Numbered from the stretch's first letter, positions 10,450 to 24,403 are shown. The stretch: 64,000 nucleotides of DNA from Nissolia schottii (GCA_003254905.1 QANU01043519.1:71261-135260); one strand, 5' to 3'. Notes: generated by a model not told the origin, from the sequence alone. Made by a program: numbers and translations.

Positions 10450-13400
10450 TCATGAGTGATATAAATTCTTTGGGGTGGGAAATTTCATATTTTAGACATG
10501 AAAATTAAACCATTGAATATGTGTGTAATGTTTGCAAATAGAAAAATTCTTCAGTGCTATTAGAGTAAGAGAAAAAATCTTGTTCTATTTTATTCACTAC
10601 TTAACAATTATTTGGGTTCGCTTGCCCATTCTTTCTTGGTGCTATTAAGGTTTCCTCCACCCTATTATTGAGTAAAGAAATTAACTCATTTGAACTTTAA
10701 CAAACTTGTCCTCCTAATTAATTAATGTCTTTTTTAAGAATCAAATTGAGGTACTCTCAATAAAGTTGTAATGTGTCTTTATCACTACATCAACACATTG
10801 TTGCTAAAATTGTTGTCATTTGCACAAGGGTTTTGTTCCCAACTTGCTCATTGTTAGTATGGCCTACTTAATTTGTATACTTCTGTGAATTAAAATGTTA
10901 TTCAGCATAACTCTCACTCAAATTCAGAACTAGGATTAGTTAAAATCTAGTGAATTCTGCAATTAAAAGGGAAAACAAATTAAAATTTACAGACATCTCT
11001 GAATTTATTGAATGCTTATAATCAAAAATATTTATTTTTTGTCGTAAAATATTTATAGATGATGATTAACTATTAAGAGCAGTTAGAAATTGAACTTAAT
11101 CATTATGAAACATGAAGAAAAGAAACCGGTCGACTAGATGAGTCAATTCTTGTTAGTTATAATTTTGTACTATTATCCAAAAATAATTGACATGTCCAAG
11201 ATATATAAAATTCCTACTAAGAATTTTTCCTTATTATGGTTAAGAATGCATAGACGGTGAAGATTGATTACTTTATGAAGTGGAGGATTGGATGGTGTGG
11301 ATTAATTAGCCCCTAGAACTTTTATATAGCTGTGATTAATGCTGCACGTGTGATATGGCAAAATCTATCACACCCAAAAATTCAAGTTTGACAGCAATCA
11401 TAAGCTATTAAGCTGGAAATGCATTTATGAGATGATACCGATGTGGAGTGCATGACAGAGCCAAAACCAAATTGGGGGGTTATTTCTAGAATGACCAATA
11501 TACCCTTTTGGAAGGTTTTAGCTTGTCATTTTGAAAACCATATTTGTAGTCCCTCGATTTTTCAAGTGTAGTCTGAAAGTGCTATGAACTTAAAATTGAC
11601 ACTTTTGGAATGTTTTGAGCATGATCCTTCTCCTCTTGTTTTGTCCAGCATCCGTCAAGTGGAATAAGAGACAAATGAACTAGACATTTTCTATTTCAGT
11701 TACTTTTGATTATAGCATAATAGCCATGATCGAGGGGGACAAAACAGAAAAGGTTTCCCTAAGGTTATAATACTGTTTATTTAGGCGAATCATAGATAAT
11801 TACCATATAATAATGTTAGCAACCTTCTTTCATGAGTTAAACCTATATGCACTGTGATCTGATGAAGAAATGACCAAAATAATGGGTCTGAATAGCCTTG
11901 ATGACCCGAAAAACGATCTAACTCAATAATATGTTTGCGGGTTAGTTGGGTCATCACGTCAAATCGAGTTCAACTTGATGAACTCATTTCTTAATCTAGT
12001 CAATATAATGATGTGGCTATTTGATTATTTTTTTATTAATATTATATATTTTTTACGTTTTTAAATTAATTATGTTTTCTACGAAGTCTCCCTTCCAAAC
12101 CTTTCTTCACCATTCTCTCACTTTATTTGCATTTCACTCTGCCCTACCCACAACCACGCATAGCCGTCGCCTAGGCCATCATTATTCGCCATTCATCCAA
12201 CCTATATCGCCGCTTTCCTCTTTTCTTGCTACCAATTGAGGTGTGTCGTCATTTGTTCGTGGGATCTACAAGACCTCATCCCTTGCTGGCAGGAGCAACT
12301 ATAGCTTCTGAAAGCTACCGCCACATTGCTTCTTAGATAATGTTACTCACTATAAAAACTTAGGTTTTTTTTGTCACATTACATACATTGTTTCAAGTAA
12401 TTACTACACATATTCACAATTGTAAGTCAATATAAAAGTAGGGATATGGTTTTGTTTTTTGTCTCAATGGAATTACTGGTGTCTGATCTTATTAATTACT
12501 AGAAATTTGACTAATCAAACTAGACCAGGTCGAAATTCTCAAAGTGGATACGAGTTTCTAGTGAGGATATGCATGTTATTTAATAGTTAATTAACCTATA
12601 CTTTTTTATTTTCAAAACATTTTATTTCCTTCAACTCGTGTCCACGAAGATTATGCATTTTGGTGATCACTTTAATGCATGCTACAAGAAAAAAGGCATT
12701 TAGTGGCAGTTAAAAATGCAATTTGTGGTGGTTTTGTAACAACCATTAAATCCACCATCGGCAGACATATGACGGCGATTCCATATATTTAGCCACACTT
12801 CTACTACGTGCAGCAAGAGAGTTTTAGTGTCATTTTAGCTTGCAAAAGGTTCTAAAAGGGCATGTGCATGTTGGTCGACCAAGGAAAGGGGAAAAAGGGT
12901 TCTCTGAGGGTGGAGGCGTGATTTTAGTGCAATTACCATAATAACCTTAAAAATCATAATACATTTCATTTTTTTTTTTAATGTGCTGCATCGTACACTA
13001 AACTTAACATATAAGCCGGGTGCATTTTAGCATTTGCCACGTATTTTAATATACCATATTTTTATCAAACAAAACTTACTTATCATCTTACTTATTAACT
13101 TGCTAGCTAAATTTTTATGTACAAAATATAAGTAAAATGTACAAAAATAAAAAATAAAAAATAAAATCTTACTAATTGTTTTTGCGATATATATTCCGAC
13201 AGGCATGTGTATACCCTAGCTAGCTAGCCAATGAAAGTTACGTTAAAAAGTTTCAACTGCAAACAGAAAAGAGAATTAAATACATGATGAGTTGGGAGAG
13301 TTTTGTGATTCAATGATTGACGAAAGTGAGAGTGGATAGAGAAGGTACTTGACATTAGATGCATGAAAGAAGAAGATGGCATTACGAATGAATTTGCCAT

Positions 13401-14160
13401 TTGGCATCTGACATATAATATGACAGGCTGTTACAACCTTGACACAGTTTGACTATTCAACTTTTCAATTCAAGTCCATTTCATCGACGGAGACCTAGCA
13501 CCTGCATGCATGCGCCATTTCGCCATCACCTAGCTAACCCTACGGTTTTTATAGCCATTTTTTTCTTTTAATTATTAGGAGCTTATTAAAGGTTAGTGTG
13601 CCTTTACAGAACACTTCGTGTCTGTGAAGTATTGAATAAAAATAGATAAAATAATATTGAGATTTTACAAAGACGATGGTAATTATGGTGGCGTATGAAT
13701 TCTAGCAGCAAGGTGAATGGTAGAGGTAAACCGAAGAAAAATAAGTAAATAAAAAAAGGAGAAAAAGATGCAATGCAGTGAGTTGTTTGACCAAAAAAGA
13801 GACTGCAAGCCAAAAAGCAAATAAGAGGTGCAGGAGTTAACATAGGTAATGGGATAGTTGGCAAGGTGTATTTATATTTTAACCTAAATAAATTAATTTT
13901 ATAAAAGTAATGGGATTTTTATTTTTATTTTTTTTTCTTTTCGAACCAGGTCGGGTTAGATCGGTTCGGTGTGGACCCAAGGAAAACAGGTTCCGCCACG
14001 TGGCGGGTCCACGTGTGACGCCACGTCAGCGACGTTAACTAACACATCATCGCCGTCCATCACCCATCGTCCACAAGGACCAAAATCAAATTTTCATATT
14101 TTACAGGGACTAAAACTTATCATAATGGACTAAAACTAAATTTTTTCATATTACAGAGAC
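10450..14160. other. Gene-free interval
   Basis: No gene is supported. Around 11900-12000 there is a repeat-like block rich in GGGTTAGTTGGGTCATCACG-type motifs; a comparable GGGTTGGGTT-rich block lies near 32890. These resemble the ends of hAT-type small elements. At 13930-14160 is a GC-richer block with several ACGTG cores and a 14-bp perfect palindrome (CCGCCACGTGGCGG, 13993-14006), followed by the 'acagggactaaaa' phrases common in plant dispersed repeats. The open frame at 13604-13864 (minus) has no recognisable features. Confidence 0.4.
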
Positions 14161-14477
14161 TAAAAACTTAATTAACCATATATATATAAAGTACTTTAGA
14201 GTATCAATCAAACCTTTTGAAACATCTCAATGTTGATGGTCAGATAGTGGGGGTCTTCAGTAAGACAACTTGTGAGTAATGCTCGAGCAAAATGAAAGAT
14301 GCACCAATGGCAATAGCCAAAGGTGAGATGGTCAAAGCTCTTACTAAGTGAATGAGAGGAACCATTAGGAGGGGCACTAGAGTTTCTTCGATAAAGCTAC
14401 CAAGGTCGAGGTTGGAGTTTCTCCGTTGAGGAATACAACAAGTATTCTAGTGTTGTGTGTGGTGTTAGCCATGAAAA

Positions 14478-14700
14478 GGCTCATGATACCATGAAGACGT
14501 TTTGAATAAAAAAATGGGTTGCACTCAAGTGTGAGTCATATCATAGAGTTTATTCAATAGGAAAAATAGATTACAAATGATCGCTTATTGATAAGAACGA
14601 AATAAGAGATAAACCTAACCATGACAAATATTTGAATTTAAACATTTAAAAGTAAACTTAATCTAAATCTTAACTAATGGTGTTTTTTCTCTATCAATTC
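14478..14700 (-). mobile_element. Copia-type LTR end and primer-binding site scar
   Basis: On the minus strand TGGTATCATGAGCC (14478-14491) matches the usual initiator-methionine tRNA primer-binding site of plant copia elements in all but two positions. Directly upstream on that strand (14492-14700) is sequence with an AATAAA signal and a pyrimidine-rich end, consistent with the 3' part of an LTR. No gag or pol similarity is visible downstream, so it is a heavily eroded remnant. Confidence 0.35.
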
Positions 14701-17700
14701 TTAACCCAAGTTTCCTAGGTTGCACTTCTTTTATGGTTACCGACAAGGTACTTACTGATGGATTTTTAGTGTTGATGAAGTCGTCAGTGTTCGAAAACTC
14801 CATCAATAATTAAATAAAATTTGCCAATAAATTTGTTGGCTTACCACGTATTTCTTGTTGTGTCTTTTGACCAACATTATCACGCTTTAACCCTCTAAGG
14901 AAGCCCTTTGGCAAATCATGTTCACTGTTTACCAGTTTGGTTTTGGATGGGAAGGGAGGAGAAGGCTTATGAAAATTATGCCTTGTCCACGAGTTTTAAT
15001 TTTTTGGAGGGGAAGACAATTGATGTTTTTATTGACCCTCAAAATCCTTCAAAATCCTCATTTTATAGTTTTCCAAATTGGGAAATTTTAATTGAATATA
15101 TCCTTTTATCTTTATTAAAACTTTTAAATACCAATTTTACCATTCAATTAAACATGTTAATATATTCAATTATTATAATAAAGGATACAATTAAAAAAAA
15201 ACAACATTGTAAGTTATTTGTTTCCTTCCTCTTGAGTATTTTCAACTCGTGAATATGGGTAAGATAAAACCTTTTAAATCCTCTCATTCATTTGTCTTTC
15301 ATTCCCCCCTCAAATTTTCTTGATGTTTTCTCTTCCCTTTTCTTCTAAACTCATGAACATAGCATCTGTCTAGTCCCTGCTTTCAGTTGAGGCCGAAACA
15401 TCTTTAATCACCATTCATCCACAATTTAATCCTTAATCTTCTTCCTTAGCAAATTTTAGTACTAACCATATTATAAGCACTAAATGCACCCCCGTTTTTT
15501 AGGATATGGAGATGCACACAAAATGAAAATCATGTGACATCCATGTTCCAAAAGCCATATTTAATCACAATTTAACATGGGCATATGAGGAACCGGTCGT
15601 GGAGATGAACACACACTGCTACACATACTCTATGGTCCATCAATTTAAATCCCTTAAATGTGTCATGATTGGAGTGGAGCCCTTCCTTAGGTTCGAAATC
15701 TTATTTTCATCCACACCTAACAATATTTTTTTAGAGTAAATAAAAGTTAAGTTGAATTCGATAATAGTTATCTCATCAGAGTCAGAGCATGTCTCTAAGT
15801 TCTTTGAACATTTAAGGATGCATTTACAAATCATTCACTTAAGTGATTCTCACATTGACATTTAAAATCGCACTCACATCCTTTTGAAATAGAAAAAGTT
15901 CCTTACCAATTGTACTCCATCTTTGGCCCACGCCTAACAATGTGATCCATACATATTTCTTTTCGGTTAAATTCAAAAATAGCTAAAAGGACAATGATTC
16001 TTTGTATACAGGTCGACCTTGCAATTAAGAGCAACAGTTGGATCCACCAATGTATAGAAACTTCTCTAGTACATGGATTTTGGACATTCTTCTCATGTAC
16101 ATTCAATAAATCAGCATAGCCCACAAAGCAAAGAAATTTAATTGAGACTACTATATGTCTTTGAAAGCTTATGGATGAGAATTGAGGAACCATCCACTTT
16201 TATTGTCCTTTAGCCAACATTTTATGAAGACTAAGTACATATTTTTAGTGGTCATCCTATGTATTGATAAGAACATGAAAAATAAACCCATTATGTTATT
16301 TGACATGCATTAATGGCTTCTCATGGCCTCATCCTCTCTTAGCTCTCAATTATTGGTCCATAAAATACTATAGTTAGATGATTGAGTGGAAACTTGGTAG
16401 GAGAAGGATCACTTTCAATCCAGAGAAGCTTGCATTGTGCAAAATTCTTAACTAGTCACGATTTAACTTGTAGGGTATTGTATTGATATACAAAGATTTT
16501 GAAGCAATTAGAATGGTGTTTGGTTTCTATTTTCATTTTTTTTATTTTAGTTTTAATCACAAAAACGTCATGTTTTCAATCAGTTTAAAATTGAAAAATA
16601 GAAAATAGAAGCACAAACTAAACAGGTTTTATGATTTCATTTTTCATATGAGAATTCATTCTTCTTTCTAACCAATTCAAATAAGATGAATCAAGGTTTT
16701 TCTCCTTGTATTTTTTTAATATATTGTGTATTATATATATTTGGATTTTTTTTATTATTAGCTTTCAATTTCACCCGCATGTTTTGTGAAACTTGAATTC
16801 TTTTTCACTTAGCATTATTTTTAATTAATTAATTAAGTTATTGATCATAATTTATGATCAATTCATAATACTATAAGAGGACATGTCGCTTGTAATCAAA
16901 CTTGATAGGAGCAAGACAGGGAAAGATTTGAAGAGGTTGGGTGGTTTAATCGTTTTCCATTCGAGTGGCGGTGACCCATTGACACTTTTGATAGGGCCAG
17001 GCCTTGCGGATTTGATTTTGATATCGATTATACATTAGATGTGTTATATGTAGTAGCCAGCTGCATGTCTTGGTGATCACAAAATCAATAAAGTCTTGGT
17101 GATCACAAAATTAAAAATGATGAAACAGATTTAGCATTTACAATTTTTCTTTCATTTATTAGGGACTAGAGTTTAGGGATCTCACTTTAAAATATCAAAA
17201 TTCCTTTTTATGTCTAGATTGGGTCTTGTGTTTCTTATTTTACAAAATATCGAACCCATCCTTTTATTGAATTGAATTAGTGTGAAATATGACGTGAAAA
17301 AAATGTGTGAAATGTATCGCAAAAAGTGGATAGTGGATAATGAATAATGATAATATAGGTTAGGGTGATTGTGCGATATGACTCAATTATCTCAATTGGC
17401 AAGAGTTTATTTCATTAGGTTTGAGTTTTAAAAGTTTGACTTGGTACGCCTTTTGGGTTGGATGTGAGGTGTTTTGCTTAAATTCAACTTGACTTTACGA
17501 AATATTAGTTTATATGTGAAAATTTAACATAAATTTTTGACAAATTTTTATCTATATGTATTATTGACAAATTTTCGACGAAAATTCTAGAAAAAATAAA
17601 AGTTGATCCACGAAAATAACCAACAACAAAGGACAAAATATGTTGGCACCTTTTGGCGCTATGAAGTATCAAAAGTTTATAGACGGATACACAAACGATT

Positions 17701-19776
17701 TATAGAGTACTTTTTATTATTATTTTATATGTAATACTACAAAAAATTTCATCGGCATGAATATATATAAGTTTTAGTGTCGCTAAAAGTTAGGGTATTT
17801 GTATGAACTTTTGTTTGTTGGTATTTTAATTATTATATACCATTAATGTAAAAATAATTTAGAGTTTAAGATTTAGGATATAAAAGAGTTTTACATTGTT
17901 CTCTAATAATGTATTTTTTTATGTGAGACTTTTTAAATAGTAGGTGTGGTAGTAGATCACTTTTCTTGATATAACAATACGTAATCTAAGCTATTATACA
18001 AAGAGAGTTCAAAAAATTTACTTTAGGTATCTCTTAATTGGGATAAAGTTTTATTTTAGGTTTGAACCTAATATTGTGAATATTTCGTACTAAACAAATT
18101 ATGAGTGTGTTTGAAAAAACTGTAAAATTAAACTTATGTCAATAATCACTTATTTCAATAATTATTTTTTTATATAATCAATTACATGCGAATTAATTTA
18201 AGTTTGAATAATTCAACAAAAAGGTAATTTTAACATAATTTTTTTGTTTAAATTGTATAAAAAAATCTTTTTTGTATGATAAATTATTAAAAAGGGATAT
18301 ATATACACACACAACTCAAATTCATTTTTTGTTTTAAATTTACGAGTGACAATCATTCAAATATAAGAAGATATCAATACTCTCATATAAACTTGGATAT
18401 CAAAGGAAGAACCTATATATATATATATGTGTGTGTGTGTGATATTTTATTTATATTATACAATATTTTATACTTAGGGTCAAATTGATAAAATCCTGGA
18501 GAAATTTTTTTTTTTTTGTAGAAATAAAAGCAAAACAACTTTTTGATGTAGATTGTCCAAACATCAGGTGCTGGTTCCACTAACCAAAAATTTCATTACA
18601 AAAATTATTGCTTATTTTTTCGTCTTTTACCATACATCTTCCATTTCACCACTACTTCCTTTGTATGTGCTGCTTCGGCTACGCTCTCTTTTTTTTTATA
18701 GTAAAAAAGTAAAAATTTCTTAATAAATTCATATTTTGTTATTTTATTATATTCCCTAAAATATCTCTCCAATCACCCTCCTTACACCTACTGTTTATAC
18801 ACATTATCGACACACATGGTCCACAATTAACCCATACAGGAGGCCCATAGTCTAATAAAGTAAATTCATTTGGTTGTAAAAATTCTAAGGGTTGTCTAAC
18901 AAATGTCCGATTACGAGGCTTAAAATAAAATATGTTAAGATTTCTGATACTTTTAATATATTGAAATTTTTATAAAAAATTTTAATACATTTTTTTCTTA
19001 TTAATTACTTAATAAGTGTTTTTAGCCTACTAATTAGCAAAACCCAAATTCTAAATCTAGGTCGCGTTTTACTAAAATATTTCTTTTTGGGTCTTGTCGT
19101 GAAAAAGGGCCTCAGGCCTAAAACTACAAAGCAGAGCCAACATTTTTTCAAGACCAACATGAAACTACCCAAGTTTCTGTCTAACGAAGCCCAACAAAAT
19201 AGATCAACCCGGTTTAAGAGCAAGCAACATCAAATTCAAACCCATTCCACTTCCATTCCATTCCATGGATAAAGAAGAGTATTTAACAGCTGAAAAATTC
19301 AACATTTTTGAATTGAGTAATGCTTTAAGGACTTAACAAATTAATCTACAAATCAATATATTCATTCTTATGAATAACTCTTGGTAGACAAAACATGGAA
19401 CAAAAACCTAAGTATCATTCATAAAAATAAATAAATTAATTTGTAAATTAATAAGTTAGATCTTTTAGAAGAAAAAAAATCTTTTGAACTATTGAATAAG
19501 CAATGAATTTGTAGTAGAAAATGGGAAGAAGTGAGAAATCAAGATAGGTTGGAAAGAGCATACAATAAAATAAATATATTAAGACACTAAATTATTACTA
19601 AAATCAAAATAGTGAGAAACATTATTCTCGTAATTATTGTGATGAAGTATTTAATGTTACTCTATCTTCTAACAAGTTCACTTCCCAAAGTTCGAATCCA
19701 AATCCTCATCTTTATAGAAAACTTAGTTGCTAATCACTTGTCCTAACAACTTATTGGTCAAAACACCAAATATTTC
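14701..19776. other. Gene-free interval with MITE-like pieces
   Basis: No gene is supported. About 14925-15330 has a GGATGGGAAGGGAGGAG start and a CATTCCCCCCTCAAA end, a pattern common in small hAT-like elements. About 16513-16630 is a short hairpin-forming element with the arms GTTTGGTTTCTATTTTC and GAAAATAGAAGCACAAAC. A tRNA-like patch near 17385-17450 (TCTCAATTGGCAAGAG, then AGGTTTGAGTTTT about 18 bp later) could be a SINE head. A mixed (TA)n(TG)n tract lies at about 18417-18441. Open frames at 15640-15834 and 15903-16193 (minus) lack recognisable domains. Confidence 0.35.
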
Positions 19777-20319
19777 CTAAGGCACATCCATATCTCGCAA
19801 ATCCTTCTCCATTGTTGGAATCATCAACCAATCATCTAAACAATAATAACTAACATCCAATTCATCCAAAGAAAAAGGCGATTCATTGCTAATCACATTA
19901 GAATCTTGTTCCATCCCAATACTATTATCTTCTAGAAAAGGGTAATCCAATTTCTCACAAGCCATATTCTCATCTAAGCCTTCAAGAAATCCTAGCCACC
20001 AAGTATTATATGAGGAACCTTGGTTCTTCTTCTCTCCACAATCTCCTTCCAAAGGCTCAGCCAACAAAGAAGGTGAAGTTGTAGACCATGTGGGCCCTGG
20101 CAGAGGCATGGCCTCCAATAAGGGGTAACAATATTGTGCATCCGAGAACATTGAAACACAATTGATTTCACAGTTTGAGATAATGTTGTTACCTGCTTTC
20201 ACATTGGGCTCTTCTTTCTCATTGACACAGCATGATGGTGGTGCATGATAAGCAAAATCTCTTCTAGTATCCTCCACTATGTCAAACACAGAATGTTTGG
20301 TTCCAATTTCTTCTTCCAT
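19777..20319 (-). CDS. Unidentified acidic 180-residue protein
   Basis: A continuous frame of 180 residues beginning MEEEIGTKHSVFDIVEDTRR and ending at TAG. It is acidic, with clusters of Asp and Glu throughout. There are aromatic patches (TWWLGFLEGLDENM, and a C-terminal DVSYYCLDDWLMIPTMEKD) and a proline-rich centre (LLEAMPLPGPTWST). No DNA-binding domain, signal peptide, transmembrane segment or catalytic motif is visible. The composition resembles the activation region of a plant transcription factor (for example the C-terminal part of an R2R3-MYB), but the N-terminal domain is absent and upstream DNA does not encode one. A TATA-like box about 120 bp upstream and an uninterrupted frame argue for a stand-alone gene rather than a fragment. 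I do not recognise the family. Confidence 0.6.
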   Translation of the reverse strand: MEEEIGTKHSVFDIVEDTRRDFAYHAPPSCCVNEKEEPNVKAGNNIISNCEINCVSMFSDAQYCYPLLEAMPLPGPTWSTTSPSLLAEPLEGDCGEKKNQGSSYNTWWLGFLEGLDENMACEKLDYPFLEDNSIGMEQDSNVISNESPFSLDELDVSYYCLDDWLMIPTMEKDLRDMDVP

Positions 20320-20438
20320 GGATCAAATTGTTTCCAATTTCTTAAGGAACTAAATTAATTGCAGCAAGAACAAATTGAATTTTGTGCTGATTGGGAATTT
20401 TTGGTAGTTAGCACTAGCAAGTGGTGATGGAAGGAGTG

Positions 20439-20445
20439 TATAATG
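20439..20445 (-). promoter_or_regulatory. TATA-like box of the acidic-protein gene
   Basis: The minus strand reads GCATTATACACTCC about 120 bp upstream of the ATG at 20319. This predicts a 5' UTR of about 90 nt and supports 20319 as the true start. Confidence 0.45.
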
Positions 20446-23400
20446 CACAAAGTGACAACGCTAGAAGTTGGAGGAAAATGGGGGCAGCATGTATAGTGAG
20501 TGACACGTATGTGTCGAATCCACTAGAGACATCAATCCCCCTCTCTTTTTTAAGCATTATGCCCACCCATCTGGTGCTTTTTTTCCCTGCACTATGACTC
20601 TGCATCTAAATTAATAATCAATAAATGTTATTTGTAATAATTTTGAGTGGAACGTTATCTTGACTCACTCATTATTTATTATTGGATGAGATTTAATGGG
20701 GATGTGAATCCTATTAAAATCTTATTTAATAGTTGATGATGAGTGAATCAAAACAATGTGCAACATAAAATGAGTTTAAATAACACTTCTCATTCGTAAT
20801 GCCCCATCATGTTGTAGCTATATAGAAAGGGAAAATTATTTAGAGTAAAGTTCTAATTTGATCATTATCATATTACTCATAAGTTAGTTTGGTCTCTAAC
20901 AAAAAAATAAGGTTCTCATTAGTTTTTGTCATTTTTAAACATAGGTCAAATCAATTCCTCAAAAGTAGGGTCAAAAGTGAGTCAAAATAGTGTGTGAACT
21001 ATTTTCAGTTCGATTTGTTAATGATTCGATAAACTGAACTCATAAGTCAAGCTTTATCTCAAGATTTCAGTTCATTTTAAAGGGAACCAAGTTTGAATTT
21101 GACTATGTTCGACCCAGTAGCTCAAGAGCCGGTTCGATACATATATATTTAATTAATTATATATAATAATAATATTTTATACCAACAATAACAAAATTAG
21201 GTTATATATTGGTTATAATCAATGAATGAATTGTATCATCTTTATGATATATAAATCATGTTGTAAATATGATATGCACTTGTTAAAATTTAAAAATTAG
21301 ATCAGACATCTAACATGACAAATACTAATTAAATAAAAAATTCAAGGTTAAATTTAAAAGGTTCAATTTGTATTTTATTTGAACTGATTTGTGAGCTAGC
21401 TCAAGCTCATTAATTTTTAAGTGAATTGAGTTTCAGCCAAAAAATTTGGCTCGTTTATTAATGAGTTGAGCCGTGAATTGAGTTCATATTAACGATCGAA
21501 CTGTGGGTTTTTTTTAAGCTTGAGACAACTCACTTTTATTTCTACTCATAAGTGTTTTTTTTTTTCTTCTAAAAAACGACAAAGACTAATGAATTCTTTT
21601 TTGTTAGAGAATAAATTGGCTCTTAGTAATTTGGCAGTGACCTAATTAGTCCTTTACTCATTATTTAGTAACTGTTGCGAATATTTTTTGGAATTATTAA
21701 CCATTCAGCTACAACTGCAATTGGGCTGTCTTGATCTCATGCATACTGAGTCCTACAATTGGGTTTACAAGGCCCAAGATTTCAAGTATACACTTCAGTT
21801 GGTATGATGGATATCATGAACTATTTTGATAAAAACCAAAACCACTAAACTAATTTTTCACTGTCCAAAAATATATAAAAGAACCAATTTCTCAGTGTTG
21901 ACAATTGTAGGTTATGGATTGGATATTTTGGTTAAAGGTAGGTTCTGATTTCTTTATTTTTTTCTTTTTGCACCTAATGTAGGTTCTAAATTCATTCCTT
22001 GAGCATTTCTTGAACCATCACTTCTATTTGAACATTTTGCCTATGAGGTAGTATGTAAGGCTTGTACATCACTAGCTTATCCCCTTCTATGAGTGGGATT
22101 GCATTACTGTTGAGTCTCTTTGGTTGCAGGCCTTTTAGTTGAGTCAAAAAAACCTATATTTCTAAGTGTGGGGTTCCGAAGAACTAGTTTTGGTTCCATG
22201 TTTTGTGGAAGTTGATAATGTGTTTAATTAGTTATAATGTTCATTTTGGTAATTAAAAGTATAAGTCCAAGTCACCTTAGTTATTCAAGTTGAAATTTTG
22301 ACTTTTTGATATCTGAAATTGTAAGTTACAGGTCAAATTAGTTCATCAGTTCATTAACATTATTGTCTTGGCATATTTTTGCTTATTTTTCACATTAAAT
22401 GAAAATGTAATAACAGCTAAGGCACTGTGGCACCACTAAAAGGCTAAAAATGTGGTTATGGCGACATTTAGATCTACAAATCTCAGTTGCTATTACAACT
22501 TCATTTGCAATCGTAAATGCTCACACAATCTTATATGTGGTTTTTGTGCTGCCACAACTCATCTGTAGTTCTAGTCATTGTTACAATTTTATTTAATGTG
22601 ACAAATCAATATGTAATGATAATGAACTAGGAGACTAATTTGACCTACAACTAAAAATTTCAATAATTAAAAAGTCAAATCTTGAATTTTAATAACAAAA
22701 GTGACTTGATCTTCACTTGCAATGATAAAAATGAGCATTACCCGTTTAATTAGGTTTTCCCTGTTGATGTTGGACCTGAATGGTAAACACTTGTGCTATA
22801 TTGTATTGGTTTGGGATAATCTTTTAAGGTGATGAAATGGGGTTTGCAAAGGCTTGGATAGTTGTGGCAGTGGCATAAGGGAGGTGGTGGTGGTGACGAA
22901 TCAACTAGAGAGAGATTTCACATAGAGAGAGAGTAAAAGAAAATGAGAAAGAAGAGGGGCATCACGAGGTGTTAAACTTTAGTCTTACTAACAAATTCTT
23001 TCGTCAATAAGGTAAAAAAAATTAAGATGTGACAAATTTTTCTCTAAAAATAAAAAATTTAAATATCGACAAAAAGATCTGTGGGCAATATCGTAAACGA
23101 CTTAAAAAAATATTTATATATATGTAATTAGTACAGACAAAAATTTTCATCAATAAAAATTTGAGGGTATACATTTTGTGCCAAAGGGCACCACTTGGTA
23201 CCGACGGTTAACATTTATGTCACTTGCCGCGATTATTTTTTAGGTCAGATTCATTTCTTTACTTCCAATTGATTATCCTTCAAAATTTTTGTCGGACAAA
23301 AATTTGTTGAGAAAGTTGGTTGGTATATCGCTAATTTGAATGAATATAATTCTGACACACCAATTAAAAATATTTAACATTATTCTATAAACAAATAGAA

Positions 23401-23957
23401 CTAATTAATATTGTGGTGAATTTGCTTTTACAAAATCCAGATAAGTGTTTGCTGTCTTAGTATGTAGAACAGCAAGAGAGCATGAACCTTCTTACTTGTT
23501 CTGATCCATGACACATACGATGCCCCCAACGTGCCTTGAAGCCTGGTACCACTTGCAAGTTGCAACCTTAATTTCTATCTCAAAAACTAGATGAAGGGAT
23601 ATGGTTATTACACGGCACATGAATTCAAACAATAAACAATTGCACACACAACAACCAATAACAAGACACAATTTGATGATACCAATATTATTTTGACCTG
23701 GATGCAGCATGTGTGACAGTGTGGGATATGGTGAACTTTTTCATGTGTTTGTTTGGGACAAAATTGGCTCATTAGTTCAAAGTTTAGGGTCCTTCACGTG
23801 GGGCAGTTCTTAGTGCTTCTTTTGAATTTTTTATTTTTTTTTATTTTTTTAATGATTTCTTTTGACCTTTTAAATAGAGCGGACAATATTGGAGAATTTT
23901 ATTATTTGCAATGCTTTATTTTTCCTTTTTTCACTTAAAAGATGGTTCAATAAGTGA
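20446..23957. other. Gene-free interval with hAT-like repeat
   Basis: No gene is supported. About 20990-21520 is a degenerate block whose ends carry phrases such as GAACTGAACTCATAAGTCAA and GGCTCGTTTATTAATGAGTT in opposing orientation. It resembles a known class of small plant elements with AGCTCGGCTCG-type ends. About 22980-23310 carries repeated TTTTTGTCGGACAAAAATTT-like motifs that look like CACTA sub-terminal repeats. The rest is unremarkable AT-rich sequence. Confidence 0.35.
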
Positions 23958-24112
23958 CTTATTAACTCACTCAATTCTTTTTTTCTCTGAAAAATTGTTA
24001 GGCAATTTTACTTTGTGGAGTGATGGTCAAGTAAAATTACTCTCAGAGTTATTTTTAAGATTCAAACTCTTAACATTAAAGGTAAAGTTATCCAGTTAAC
24101 GTTATGGCTCAA
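23958..24112 (+). repeat. SINE-like copy 1 (tRNA-type internal promoter)
   Basis: Contains GTGATGGTCAAGTAA (box A-like) followed about 35 bp later by GATTCAAAC (box B-like), the arrangement of a plant tRNA-derived SINE promoter. A diverged copy in the same orientation lies at 24404-24560, on the other side of a small CACTA-like element. No clear poly(A) tail or target duplication was found. Confidence 0.4.
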
Positions 24113-24121
24113 CCGGTGATT

Positions 24122-24403
24122 CACTACTAGAAAAATAACATTTTGTAATGAAATTTGCGTGGGAATCACCTTCTGCTACAACAGACAAATTTTCCTATTG
24201 CAACACGCAAATTTACATGGAAATGGGTCCTTACGTGGAAAGTTGTTCCTTGTAGAAATTTCTGATTTTGCGCTGAAAATATTGTTTTGCGGCAAAAGAA
24301 AAATTGCTACAAAGTCCCCTGCAAACTAATTTCATTTGAACACTTTGCAACGATGTGATTTTTGTTGCAGATTCTACCGCAAAACACTAATTTTCTTTTA
24401 GTG
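24122..24403. mobile_element. Small non-autonomous CACTA-like element
   Basis: Starts CACTACTAGAAAAATAAC and ends TTTTCTTTTAGTG, so the last 13 bp are an imperfect inverted copy of the start. The 282 bp between hold GCAAATTT- and TTGCGGCAAAAG-type sub-terminal motifs, similar to those at 5984-6480. The flanking triplets (ATT and TTA) do not form an obvious 3-bp target duplication. Confidence 0.6.
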
